From Candidatus Acidiferrum typicum (GTDB lineage Bacteria; Acidobacteriota; Terriglobia; Acidiferrales; UBA7541), in NCBI GenBank assembly GCA_025463105.1, contig JAOAPW010000286.1:1-6447 (forward strand): a stretch of 6,447 nucleotides of DNA. Direction: 5' to 3'. Positions within the stretch are counted from its first letter, which is position 1, and every line of letters starts with the position of its first letter. The notes under the pieces were generated by a model that saw nothing but the letters and a program-made list of their open reading frames with translations, ran no database searches and was not told the origin of the DNA. The translations under genes were made by a program, and so were the position numbers. Shown piece after piece: positions 1-5,536 of this stretch.

Positions 1-249
1 AAAATCCAGGACGAGGCGCGCCGGATTGTCCAGGCGCGAAGTCTGGTAGCGGAGTTCCCCGTTACCAGAGATGCGCACCGTGGTGCGCTGCGCCGCGTGG
101 GAAACCTCAACGCCTGAAATCGACGACAATGGCCCTGCCGTGCTCGTCATTACCTCATGAGCTACCTGCGCGCTCGCTGGGAATGCGGTCAGAACGCCCC
201 CCGCGAGTAACAGGCAGCCGAACCGGAAGGCTGGCCACTTGGTCTTCAT
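1..249 (-). CDS. pilQ: Type IV pilus secretin PilQ, N-terminal part (cut by window edge)
   Basis: The 83 codons visible read from an ATG at 249-247 to the left edge without a stop. They begin with a Sec signal peptide: basic MKTKW start, hydrophobic core around CLLLAGGVL, and likely cleavage after the ASA of PASAQ near residue 28. From about residue 39 follows the start of an AMIN domain, ending in the typical motif LDNPARLVLDF. In known secretins AMIN domains bind peptidoglycan, and the missing C-terminal part forms the outer-membrane ring through which the pilus passes. The start is supported by AGGAGA six bases upstream (256-261) and by a 4-base ATGA overlap with the pilP stop, which implies translational coupling. 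The identity rests on the AMIN start plus position directly after pilP. A different AMIN protein is possible but unlikely here. Confidence 0.88.
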   Translation of the reverse strand, partial: MKTKWPAFRFGCLLLAGGVLTAFPASAQVAHEVMTSTAGPLSSISGVEVSHAAQRTTVRISGNGELRYQTSRLDNPARLVLDF

Positions 250-974
250 TGCTGTTCTCCTGGACTTGGATAAAGTCGCTTGGTCACTTGGCGTTCAAGG
301 GGCTTGCCAAATGCGTCTTTGCCAACTTCTTGGAATGACACGGCCTCGAGGGTGATGTGTTGGACGGAGCCGTCATAAAGCTTGTCGCCTTCCCGCAGGA
401 AATAAACGCGCTGCTGCGGGTTCGAAACGATCGCGATCATTCCATGAGCGCCACCCACGATTCCGTCGACGCGCAGGGTTCCAACCACCAATCCCGCTTT
501 TCCTGGCGGCAGATTTTGCGGTATGCCCGTACCCTGAGAGGGCTTGTTCAAGAGAGGGTCGAAGGGATCGCGCCGCACTCCGGAAATTTTCGGCTCAGCG
601 GGTTTTTCAACGGGCGGCTTGCCGGACTTTATTTCCGCTGGCGCCGCGGGACTTTTAACTGGAACTGGCGCCTTCACCGGAGCCGGAGCAGTCGCTGTTT
701 TTTCCGGCGGATTCGGTTTGGCCGACACTTTAACTTGCTGGGTAGCCGGAGCCTTCGCTGGGGCCTTTTCAGGGGCCTTGGGTCGCTGCGCGGGCGCGGG
801 TGAGTTCGCTGCAGCCGGAGCGGGAGCGGGTTGCGAAGCTGCGGGAGGCTTGTTCAACTGATCGCTAATTTTTGATGGCTGCACGTTCGGGTGGTCCTGC
901 GCTGACGCGCAAGTCACCAGAACCGCCGGCATGGCCAGCAGCAACAGAGTTCGCGAAAGTAGTGCGGATCGCAT
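246..974 (-). CDS. pilP: Type IV pilus assembly protein PilP
   Basis: This 242-residue protein is the periplasmic link between the PilN/PilO inner-membrane complex and the secretin PilQ. Residues 1-25 look like a signal peptide with a long hydrophobic core (LLLLAMPAVLV) and a possible signal peptidase I site after ASA (A25|Q26). A cysteine at 22 is preceded by L-V-T, a poor lipobox, so lipidation as in Pseudomonas PilP is uncertain. Residues 40-128 are a low-complexity Pro/Ala/Lys linker, longer than usual for PilP. Residues 130-240 carry the PilP fold: the RRDPFDPLL hallmark at 134-142, then beta-rich sequence including LRVDGIVGG and RVYFLREGDKLYDG. The gene starts 21 bases after the pilO stop with no strong Shine-Dalgarno, and its TGA overlaps the pilQ ATG. 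Family and position agree well. Confidence 0.92.
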   Translation of the reverse strand: MRSALLSRTLLLLAMPAVLVTCASAQDHPNVQPSKISDQLNKPPAASQPAPAPAAANSPAPAQRPKAPEKAPAKAPATQQVKVSAKPNPPEKTATAPAPVKAPVPVKSPAAPAEIKSGKPPVEKPAEPKISGVRRDPFDPLLNKPSQGTGIPQNLPPGKAGLVVGTLRVDGIVGGAHGMIAIVSNPQQRVYFLREGDKLYDGSVQHITLEAVSFQEVGKDAFGKPLERQVTKRLYPSPGEQQ

Positions 975-995
975 AGTCAGTCGGCTCGATTCCGC

Positions 996-1631
996 CTAAC
1001 GACGGGCGGGTTGATTCTTTCCGGCCGGGGCAGGTGCCGCTTCCGCCGGCTTGCTGAAAAATGTCGTGACCAGACAGCTGCCTGTCACGGTGGTGCCTGG
1101 CCGCAATGGATATTGCGAGTTCTTTGTATCGGTAAATCCGCTAAAGCTCAGATCGCCAACATTAATAATCCGGGACAACCGGCTCAGCCGCGAGAAAAAG
1201 TCTTCAATATTGAAATACGGCCCGTCCACCGTAATTTGAAATGGCAGCTCGTAGTGATATTCCTTCGGCACAACCGCGTTGGCGGTCAAGGTGCGGATCT
1301 GGACTCCGGAGGCCGACGCCGCGCCCTGTATGAGCCGCATGAATTCGTCCAATTCCTTCTCTTCAGGGACGATTGTCTTCAACGTATCCAATTGCTTTTC
1401 GAGCGCCGCCATTTCCAGCTTGAATTCCGCGTAGCGCCGTTCGTACACCTGCAACTGGGCTACTTGCTGGTTCAAGTCGGTTTCCTGCATATGATGTTGC
1501 TGTAGCGAGCTTCGCATGGCCGCCACGGGAAACATCGGCACATACTCTCCCGCGCCAATAACCAGCAGAGCGAGCGCGAAGAAAACCAGCGCCTGGAGAT
1601 ACCATGGATATTCGCGAAATGAGATGGCCAT
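996..1631 (-). CDS. pilO: Type IV pilus assembly protein PilO
   Basis: PilO (211 residues) is a bitopic inner-membrane protein that dimerises with PilN and positions PilP and the secretin. A short cytoplasmic N-terminus (MAISFREYPW) precedes one membrane segment at about 11-29. A predicted coiled coil follows at about 40-88, rich in Q, E, L and K, then the periplasmic ferredoxin-like PilO domain at about 92-195, including ELPFQITVDGPYFNIEDFFSRLSRL-type sequence at 128-152. The tail from 195 is Ala/Pro-rich. Length and architecture are normal for the family. The ATG is chosen because AGGGG lies six bases upstream (1638-1642), overlapping the stop codon of pilN, so the two genes are probably coupled in one transcript. 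PilO sequences diverge strongly, so the call relies on architecture and gene order. Confidence 0.92.
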   Translation of the reverse strand: MAISFREYPWYLQALVFFALALLVIGAGEYVPMFPVAAMRSSLQQHHMQETDLNQQVAQLQVYERRYAEFKLEMAALEKQLDTLKTIVPEEKELDEFMRLIQGAASASGVQIRTLTANAVVPKEYHYELPFQITVDGPYFNIEDFFSRLSRLSRIINVGDLSFSGFTDTKNSQYPLRPGTTVTGSCLVTTFFSKPAEAAPAPAGKNQPARR

Positions 1632-1640
1632 CGATATCCC

Positions 1641-2312
1641 CTAGAGGTTCCCCCCCGGGCGCTTCGCGGGAGCAGCGGGCGAGCCGGGAGCTGTTGGATT
1701 GGGATTGGGACTTGCCGTGGCTGTTGTGGTGGACGCAGCGGTCGGGCTCGGCGGAGCGAATTGCGCCGTCAGTGTGAATATGAATAACTGCACGGCTTTA
1801 TTGGTCGTGTCCTGGTGCGACTCTTTAATTTCCACCTGTTGAAAATATCCGGAGCGCTTCAATTGCGTGATGTAATTGGCTACCGCGTCGATCGACCCGG
1901 CGGAACCGACAATGGACAATACATCGGCTTTGCGGCTCACTGAGGTCAGCCAAACCGTATCCGTGCGGCCCACGGTGTTCGCAATAGCATCCAGAAGCTG
2001 CTGGCCTCCGGTGCGGTTCCGCTGCAATTCCTCGATCACCGAAATTTTTTGCTGCAGGACGGCCTTTTGCTTTTCAAAGTTGTCTACTTGCTGTTTAAGT
2101 TGTTCCAGGCGAGCCTTCTCACCGCGCTGCTTTTGAATGTGGGCCAGCACCTGTTTGTCTTCCTTCTCCATCTGCCAGTAATGGATGTAGAGAAGTCCAA
2201 AACTAAAAACGAGAGCCACAAGGAGAAACACCAATTGCAAAGTAGCTTCCAGCGGCACTGCCTGGCGTACCGCTTTCGGTCGTGATCTCCCCAGCAGGTT
2301 GATACGGATCAT
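1641..2312 (-). CDS. pilN: Type IV pilus assembly protein PilN
   Basis: PilN (223 residues) is a bitopic inner-membrane protein. Its extreme N-terminus MIRINLL is the conserved peptide known to dock into a groove of PilM in the cytoplasm. One membrane segment spans about 23-44 (LQLVFLLVALVFSFGLLYI). A coiled coil follows at about 48-98, then a compact periplasmic domain at about 100-185, which pairs with PilO in characterised systems. Residues 186-223 form a Pro/Ala/Thr/Ser-rich tail that looks disordered and is not part of the core fold. The ATG overlaps the pilM stop as ATGA. The nearest Shine-Dalgarno-like AGGAG is 12 bases upstream, rather far, so translation probably depends on coupling to pilM. 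The INLL motif plus gene order make this secure. Confidence 0.94.
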   Translation of the reverse strand: MIRINLLGRSRPKAVRQAVPLEATLQLVFLLVALVFSFGLLYIHYWQMEKEDKQVLAHIQKQRGEKARLEQLKQQVDNFEKQKAVLQQKISVIEELQRNRTGGQQLLDAIANTVGRTDTVWLTSVSRKADVLSIVGSAGSIDAVANYITQLKRSGYFQQVEIKESHQDTTNKAVQLFIFTLTAQFAPPSPTAASTTTATASPNPNPTAPGSPAAPAKRPGGNL

Positions 2313-3361
2313 GGTTCGTCGAAGCTCCTGAGCGCCAGACCTACGGCGATTGCCAGGCGCGGGGCGAGTTCCCTGATTTGTTCTTCATTGTGCCGCGCCG
2401 GATTGATCACGATCTTACGAAACGGATACATTTCCTCGACGGGAATCGCGAACTCTTCCCGCAACACGTCCATCAACCCGGGTACGCGGGAGCTTCCCCC
2501 AGCGACCACAATTTTCTGGATACTCTCGCCAGTGGCCGTGGCGCGGAAGAAATCAAACGTCTTCTGGATTTCGAGGACCAGAATGTCGGTGACGGATCGC
2601 AGAATAGTTCCGCGGTGTTCCTCGGCGACGCCGGCAATGTCCTCGCCCTTTTTCAATCGCTCGGCATCTTCGTAGCTGAGGTCAAGCTCTTTCTGCAGCG
2701 CGTCGGTGTACTGGTTGCCTCCCACCGAGACGTCGCGCGTAAACAAGGGAATCCCGCCGCGCACGATATTGATGTTCATGACGCTGGCCCCGATGTTCAG
2801 CAGCGCAACGGTTTGCCCCGGATCAGGGTCATAGTTCACTTCGTAACTGTTCTGCAGGGCAAAAGCGTCGATGTCCACGACCGTCGAATTCTTTCCGGAC
2901 TGCGCCAGCACATTCGTATGATTCAGGATCTTGTCTTTTTTCACAGCCACCAGCAGGACATCCATCTGAGAGTCGACCGATTCCAGAAGCTGGTGGTCGA
3001 GATTCACGTCCGCAATATCGAAGGGAATGTGCTGACTGGCTTCGGACTGGATGCGATCATACAACTCGTCTTCAGTCATCATCGGCAGACTGACTCGCTT
3101 GACAATGACGGAGTGGCCGGACACGGCGGTCGCCACGTTCTTGGTCTTGATCTTTTGCGTTTCGAAAATATTGCTGATCGCTCCCGCTACCAGTGGCGCG
3201 TCCATGATGGCGCCGTCGACGACAGTGTCCTGCGCCAGCGCCTCCAGACCGAAACTCACAAGTTCGTAGCCTTGTTTGGTGCTCTTCAGCTCGACTGCCT
3301 TAATCGAACTCGAGCCGATGTCCAAGCCGACCAGAACTTTTTTTTGTCCGCCGCCAAACAT
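2309..3361 (-). CDS. pilM: Type IV pilus assembly protein PilM (actin-like ATPase fold)
   Basis: PilM (350 residues, normal length) is the cytoplasmic actin-like protein that binds ATP and the PilN N-terminus, helping to seat the alignment subcomplex of the type IVa pilus. Visible actin/FtsA-type motifs are phosphate 1 (GLDIGSSSIK, 12-21), phosphate 2 (LLNIGASVMNINIV, 187-200) and the adenosine motif (KIVVAGGSSRVPGL, 283-296). The segment SLPMMTEDEL followed by EASQHIPFDI at about 91-116 is typical of PilM. There is no membrane segment. The ATG is supported by AGAGGGG eight bases upstream (3370-3376). It is the first gene of the pilMNOPQ run and its stop overlaps the pilN start. About 490 bases without a convincing gene lie upstream, so the operon promoter should be there. 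Confidence 0.96.
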   Translation of the reverse strand: MFGGGQKKVLVGLDIGSSSIKAVELKSTKQGYELVSFGLEALAQDTVVDGAIMDAPLVAGAISNIFETQKIKTKNVATAVSGHSVIVKRVSLPMMTEDELYDRIQSEASQHIPFDIADVNLDHQLLESVDSQMDVLLVAVKKDKILNHTNVLAQSGKNSTVVDIDAFALQNSYEVNYDPDPGQTVALLNIGASVMNINIVRGGIPLFTRDVSVGGNQYTDALQKELDLSYEDAERLKKGEDIAGVAEEHRGTILRSVTDILVLEIQKTFDFFRATATGESIQKIVVAGGSSRVPGLMDVLREEFAIPVEEMYPFRKIVINPARHNEEQIRELAPRLAIAVGLALRSFDEP

Positions 3362-3517
3362 ATTCGAGACCCCTCTAGGAATCCCCGCTACTTACCGAAA
3401 CTCAAACTTTTGAACTAAGCGATAGTACTTATTCGATCTCCGGGCAAACTTACAACCCACTGGCCGCGGTGGACCAGATTCGCCATTTCATCGCCAGTCA
3501 ATTCCGGCGGTTGGCTT

Positions 3518-3561
3518 GGGCATTGCAGCCAGTTGCAACTTTCTGCATGCTGCCCTTTTTT
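3518..3561 (+). terminator. Terminator-like hairpin pointing along the plus strand
   Basis: On the plus strand GGGCA (3518-3522) can pair with TGCCC (3551-3555). An inner TGCA (3534-3537) can pair with TGCA (3544-3547) around the loop ACTTTC. Six T residues (3556-3561) follow directly. GCAGC (3525-3529) and GCTGC (3549-3553) offer an alternative pairing. The form is that of an intrinsic terminator for rightward transcription, yet no plus-strand gene precedes it. It could stop antisense RNA, or act as a plain stem-loop in the minus-strand pilM leader. Confidence 0.35.
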
Positions 3562-3614
3562 GTCATTCGATCTGAGTACCCCGACCGGAGCCCCATCACG
3601 CCCGCAGTCTTTTT

Positions 3615-3655
3615 GGCGAAAAATCCCTCGTGTCGTGTCAGAGGGAAAACCCGCC
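3615..3655 (-). terminator. Terminator-like stem-loop near the start of the pilM leader
   Basis: On the minus strand the six-base arm TCCCTC (3641-3646), an 11-base loop and the arm GAGGGA (3624-3629) form a stem followed at once by TTTTT (3619-3623). An outer GGCG/CGCC pairing (3652-3655 with 3615-3618) could extend it across a 6x6 internal loop. It lies just after the candidate pil start site. It could be an attenuator of the pil operon or a late terminator for ubiD transcripts. The stem is short and the T run has only five bases. Confidence 0.35.
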
Positions 3656-3664
3656 TGCACTGTG

Positions 3665-3693
3665 AATCTCGCATCCGGGACCAGCAGTGTCAA
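3665..3693 (-). promoter_or_regulatory. Candidate sigma-70 promoter for the pil operon
   Basis: Read on the minus strand, a perfect -35 hexamer TTGACA (3688-3693) is followed after exactly 17 bases by GAGATT (3665-3670). That -10 is weak, matching TATAAT at three of six positions, but TGC directly precedes it, as in an extended -10. Transcription would start near 3658 and give a leader of roughly 295 bases before pilM. This is a consensus match by eye only. Other promoters closer to pilM were looked for and none was convincing. Confidence 0.35.
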
Positions 3694-3789
3694 GCAAACG
3701 GATTCGCATGTTGTTGTGAAGAATACGGGTTAACCACCTGAGCGTGCGGACAGGAAAAGGACAGAAACCACTAGATATATGGTTTTATA

Positions 3790-3814
3790 ACTACTAGGAC
3801 TACTAGAACTAGTA
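3790..3814. repeat. Short degenerate tandem repeat with a dyad
   Basis: ACTACTAGG (3790-3798) is followed directly by ACTACTAGA (3799-3807) and a partial third copy ACTAGTA (3808-3814). The right part also forms the inverted repeat TACTAG-AA-CTAGTA (3801-3814). It lies about 40 bases after the ubiD stop. The role is unknown; a protein-binding site or simple replication slippage are both possible. Confidence 0.6.
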
Positions 3815-3854
3815 TGGGCTGCGCTAGGACCTTTTTAGGCACTTTAATCTGCCC

Positions 3855-5309
3855 TTACCGATTCAGCCCCAGAGTGTTCCAAATAGTATCGATGCGCAAT
3901 TTTATACGCGAGTCCATTACGATCTCATCCGGCCACGGACGCCGGAATCCTTCGCTCTCCCATTTGCGCGTCGCGTCGATCCCCATTTTCGAACCATAAT
4001 CCTGAAGGCGTGAGGCATGGTCGAGCGTATCCGCCGGCCCCATGACAAATTCCACGTCCCGCTGAGGATCAATGGCGCACAGCGATTTCCAGACCACTTC
4101 ACGGGAGTTCTGCACATCCACATCGTGGTCAACGACGACGACAACTTTGGTGAACATGGCCTGTCCGAGAGACCAAATCGCGTGCATGATTTTCCTGGCA
4201 TGACCAGGATACGACTTGCGAATCGAAACAATCATCAAGTTATGAAACACGCCCTCGGCCGGCATGGCCACATCCAAAATTTCCGGATATTGCATTTTCA
4301 TGACCGGAAGAAAAACGCGTTCCACGGCATGCCCCATAAAAAAATCTTCCTGCGGCGGAGGCCCGACGATCGTCGTGAGGTAAATCGGATCGCGTCGGTG
4401 GGTAACGCAAGTCACGTGGAACACAGGAAACTCGCCTTCGAGCGAATAAAAACCCGTGTGGTCTCCGAATGGCCCCTCCGTGCGCATTTCCGCCAGATCG
4501 ACGTAGCCTTCGAGGACTATTTCGGCGTTGGCCGGAACTTCAAGATCGCAAGTTTCACAAGAAACCATTTCCACCGGCTCACGGCGCAAAAATCCCGCGA
4601 ACATCAGTTCATCGAGATCCGGGGGGATCGGCAAAATGCCCGACAAGCAGGTCATGGGGTCCGACCCGATTGCCACCGCGACGTCGATGCGGCCGTCCGG
4701 TTTTGCCGCACGCGCCCGCCGGAAATGTTCTGCGCCATGTTTCTGCGTTTGCCAGTGCATGCCGGTTGTGCGTTCATCATAGACTTGCATGCGGTAAACC
4801 CCGACATTGCGCTTCCCTGTTTCCGGATTACGAGTGATGACCAGAGGCCAGGTGATAAAACGTCCCGCATCTTTCGGCCAGCACTGCAGAATCGGAAATT
4901 CCAGCAACGAAAAATTATCGCGGCGGATTATTTCCTTGCATGGTCCGGTCTTGACGGATTTCGGGAAGAAAGAACCCAGCTCCGCCAGTTTCGGCAACAT
5001 TTTGATTTTATCGAGCAAGCCTTGGGGCGACTGCATGTCGAGGAATCCGCGGATGCGCGTCGCCACTTCGTCAACATGAGAAACTTCCATCGCGAGATTC
5101 ATGCGGCGCTCGCTGCCGAGCATGTTAATCAACAACGGAACGCGCGAGCCTTTGGGCCGCTCGAACAGCAGCGCCGGTCCACCAGCCCGCGTCACGCGAT
5201 CAGTAATCTCCGTAATTTCCAGGACAGGATCAACTTCCGCGGCAATGCGCCGCAGCTCACCTTCTTTTTCCAGCTTCCGGATAAATTCGCGCAAGTCTCT
5301 GTAAGCCAA
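3855..5309 (-). CDS. ubiD: UbiD-family prenylated-FMN-dependent decarboxylase
   Basis: This 484-residue protein belongs to the UbiD family of reversible decarboxylases that use prenylated FMN made by UbiX. E. coli UbiD (about 497 residues) decarboxylates 3-polyprenyl-4-hydroxybenzoate in ubiquinone synthesis. Here the natural substrate could instead be a menaquinone (futalosine-route) intermediate or another aromatic acid. Counted from the chosen start, the cofactor region includes GVYRMQV (170-176) with R173. The signature EGPFGDHTGFY (278-288) supplies E278 and D283, completing the expected Arg-Glu-Asp/Glu active-site triad. The C-terminal GSKMGIDATRKW (439-450) closely matches E. coli UbiD. 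The TTG at 5309-5307 is chosen because GGAGG lies five bases upstream and MAYRDLREFIRKLEKEGEL is the usual family N-terminus. No ubiX or ubiA lies beside it, so the gene seems monocistronic. Confidence 0.93.
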   Translation of the reverse strand: MAYRDLREFIRKLEKEGELRRIAAEVDPVLEITEITDRVTRAGGPALLFERPKGSRVPLLINMLGSERRMNLAMEVSHVDEVATRIRGFLDMQSPQGLLDKIKMLPKLAELGSFFPKSVKTGPCKEIIRRDNFSLLEFPILQCWPKDAGRFITWPLVITRNPETGKRNVGVYRMQVYDERTTGMHWQTQKHGAEHFRRARAAKPDGRIDVAVAIGSDPMTCLSGILPIPPDLDELMFAGFLRREPVEMVSCETCDLEVPANAEIVLEGYVDLAEMRTEGPFGDHTGFYSLEGEFPVFHVTCVTHRRDPIYLTTIVGPPPQEDFFMGHAVERVFLPVMKMQYPEILDVAMPAEGVFHNLMIVSIRKSYPGHARKIMHAIWSLGQAMFTKVVVVVDHDVDVQNSREVVWKSLCAIDPQRDVEFVMGPADTLDHASRLQDYGSKMGIDATRKWESEGFRRPWPDEIVMDSRIKLRIDTIWNTLGLNR

Positions 5310-5314
5310 ATCGC

Positions 5315-5319
5315 CCTCC
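5315..5319 (-). promoter_or_regulatory. Ribosome binding site that sets the ubiD start
   Basis: On the minus strand GGAGG at 5315-5319 is five bases before the TTG at 5309-5307. It decides between this start and upstream in-frame candidates, including a GTG about 10 codons earlier and a TTG at 5474 beyond the tRNA, neither of which has a comparable site. Confidence 0.7.
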
Positions 5320-5336
5320 GCAACGCGACACTCTAG

Positions 5337-5362
5337 CACGAATTCGTGAATGAAGAATTCTT
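5337..5362. promoter_or_regulatory. Two adjacent perfect palindromes between ubiD and the tRNA
   Basis: CACGAATTCGTG (5337-5348, 12 bases) and AAGAATTCTT (5353-5362, 10 bases) are both perfect palindromes, with centres 15 bases apart. They lie 28-53 bases upstream of the ubiD start and 38-63 bases before the tRNA, where an operator for either gene could be. No known regulator is recognised, and short palindromes can arise by chance. Confidence 0.3.
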
Positions 5363-5389
5363 GCAACAGCCACGCAGGTTTGTTAGCGT
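5361..5389 (+). promoter_or_regulatory. Weak candidate promoter for the tRNA-Gly gene
   Basis: TTGCAA (5361-5366, four of six matches to the -35 consensus) is followed after 17 bases by TAGCGT (5384-5389, three of six), preceded by TGT as in an extended -10. Transcription would begin near 5396, just before the tRNA at 5400. Spacing and position fit, but both hexamers are poor. Confidence 0.25.
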
Positions 5390-5399
5390 AAGGTCCAGA

Positions 5400-5473
5400 G
5401 CGGGCGTCGTACAATGGCAGTATAGAAGCTTCCCAAGCTTCGGACGTGGGTTCGATTCCCATCGCCCGCTCCA
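5400..5473 (+). tRNA. tRNA-Gly (anticodon CCC)
   Basis: The full cloverleaf can be drawn. The acceptor GCGGGCG (5400-5406) pairs with CGCCCGC (5463-5469), followed by discriminator T and an encoded CCA (5471-5473). The D stem GTAC/GTAT (5409-5412 with 5420-5423) closes the loop AATGGCA. The anticodon stem GAAGC/GCTTC (5425-5429 with 5437-5441) closes the loop TTCCCAA, giving anticodon CCC at 5432-5434, which reads the codon GGG. The T arm GTGGG/CCCAT (5446-5450 with 5458-5462) closes TTCGATT. The 74-base gene resembles E. coli glyU. Its 3' end lies 43 bases from the integrase stop codon, so it is the likely attachment site of the element on the right. Confidence 0.97.
5446..5473 (+). other. 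Probable attachment site of the integrated element (tRNA 3' end)
   Basis: Tyrosine integrases of phages and islands commonly recombine within the T arm and 3' end of a tRNA gene and restore it on insertion. Here the tRNA is intact and an integrase gene follows directly at its 3' side, as expected for one end of such an element. The exact core cannot be fixed because the second copy, at the far end of the element, is outside the window. Confidence 0.45.
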
Positions 5474-5503
5474 ACAGCTAAGAAAGTACAACACTTACAA
5501 CGC

Positions 5504-5536
5504 ACTTGACTCCAATTCAGCTACTTGACTCCAATT
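5504..5536. repeat. 14-base direct repeat at the integrase 3' end
   Basis: ACTTGACTCCAATT occurs at 5504-5517 and again at 5523-5536, a 19-base period. A weaker related ACTTACAAC begins near 5493. The second copy lies inside the last codons of the integrase gene and the first reaches its stop codon at 5517-5519. The place, between tRNA and integrase, suits arm-type sites bound by the integrase or its directionality factor. A simple local duplication is also possible. Confidence 0.65.

Larger units (their letters stand above)
3362..3854. other. Intergenic region between ubiD and pilM
   Basis: No convincing gene is seen in these 493 bases. Short open frames exist on both strands, the longest about 92 codons on the minus strand, but none has a recognisable domain or a good ribosome binding site. 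The region must contain the pilM operon promoter and the end of the ubiD transcript. Separate entries describe a candidate minus-strand promoter at 3665-3693, two stem-loops at 3619-3655 and 3518-3561, and a CTAG-rich repeat patch at 3771-3827. No recognised riboswitch consensus was found by eye. Confidence 0.6.

Noticed and set aside
2378..3418. A 346-codon plus-strand open frame opposite pilM
   Set aside because: It is antisense to a clear pilM gene and its sequence (rich in His, Arg, Asp and Gln) is typical of a shadow frame.
3362..3658. Possible c-di-GMP (GEMM), cobalamin or TPP riboswitch in the pilM leader
   Set aside because: Fragments such as GGTAAGTAGCGGGG recall GEMM, but the required GCAAAGCC-type core is absent. 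No full cobalamin or TPP consensus could be traced on either strand.
3415..3693. A 92-codon minus-strand open frame upstream of pilM, starting at a TTG
   Set aside because: The TTG coincides with the candidate -35 hexamer and has no ribosome binding site. The peptide has no recognisable domain, so it is treated as non-coding leader. A homologue search would settle it.
3469..3741. Plus-strand open frames of 66-90 codons in the ubiD-pilM gap
   Set aside because: They overlap each other in different frames, lack good ribosome binding sites and show no recognisable protein features.
4017..5336. A 439-codon plus-strand open frame opposite ubiD
   Set aside because: It is antisense to an unmistakable UbiD gene, lacks any recognised domain and has shadow-like composition rich in Arg, His and Phe.
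5310..5399. A clear promoter for ubiD on the minus strand
   Set aside because: No pair of -35 and -10 hexamers with acceptable spacing was found, only isolated weak matches such as TTGCAA and TAGAGT 25 bases apart.
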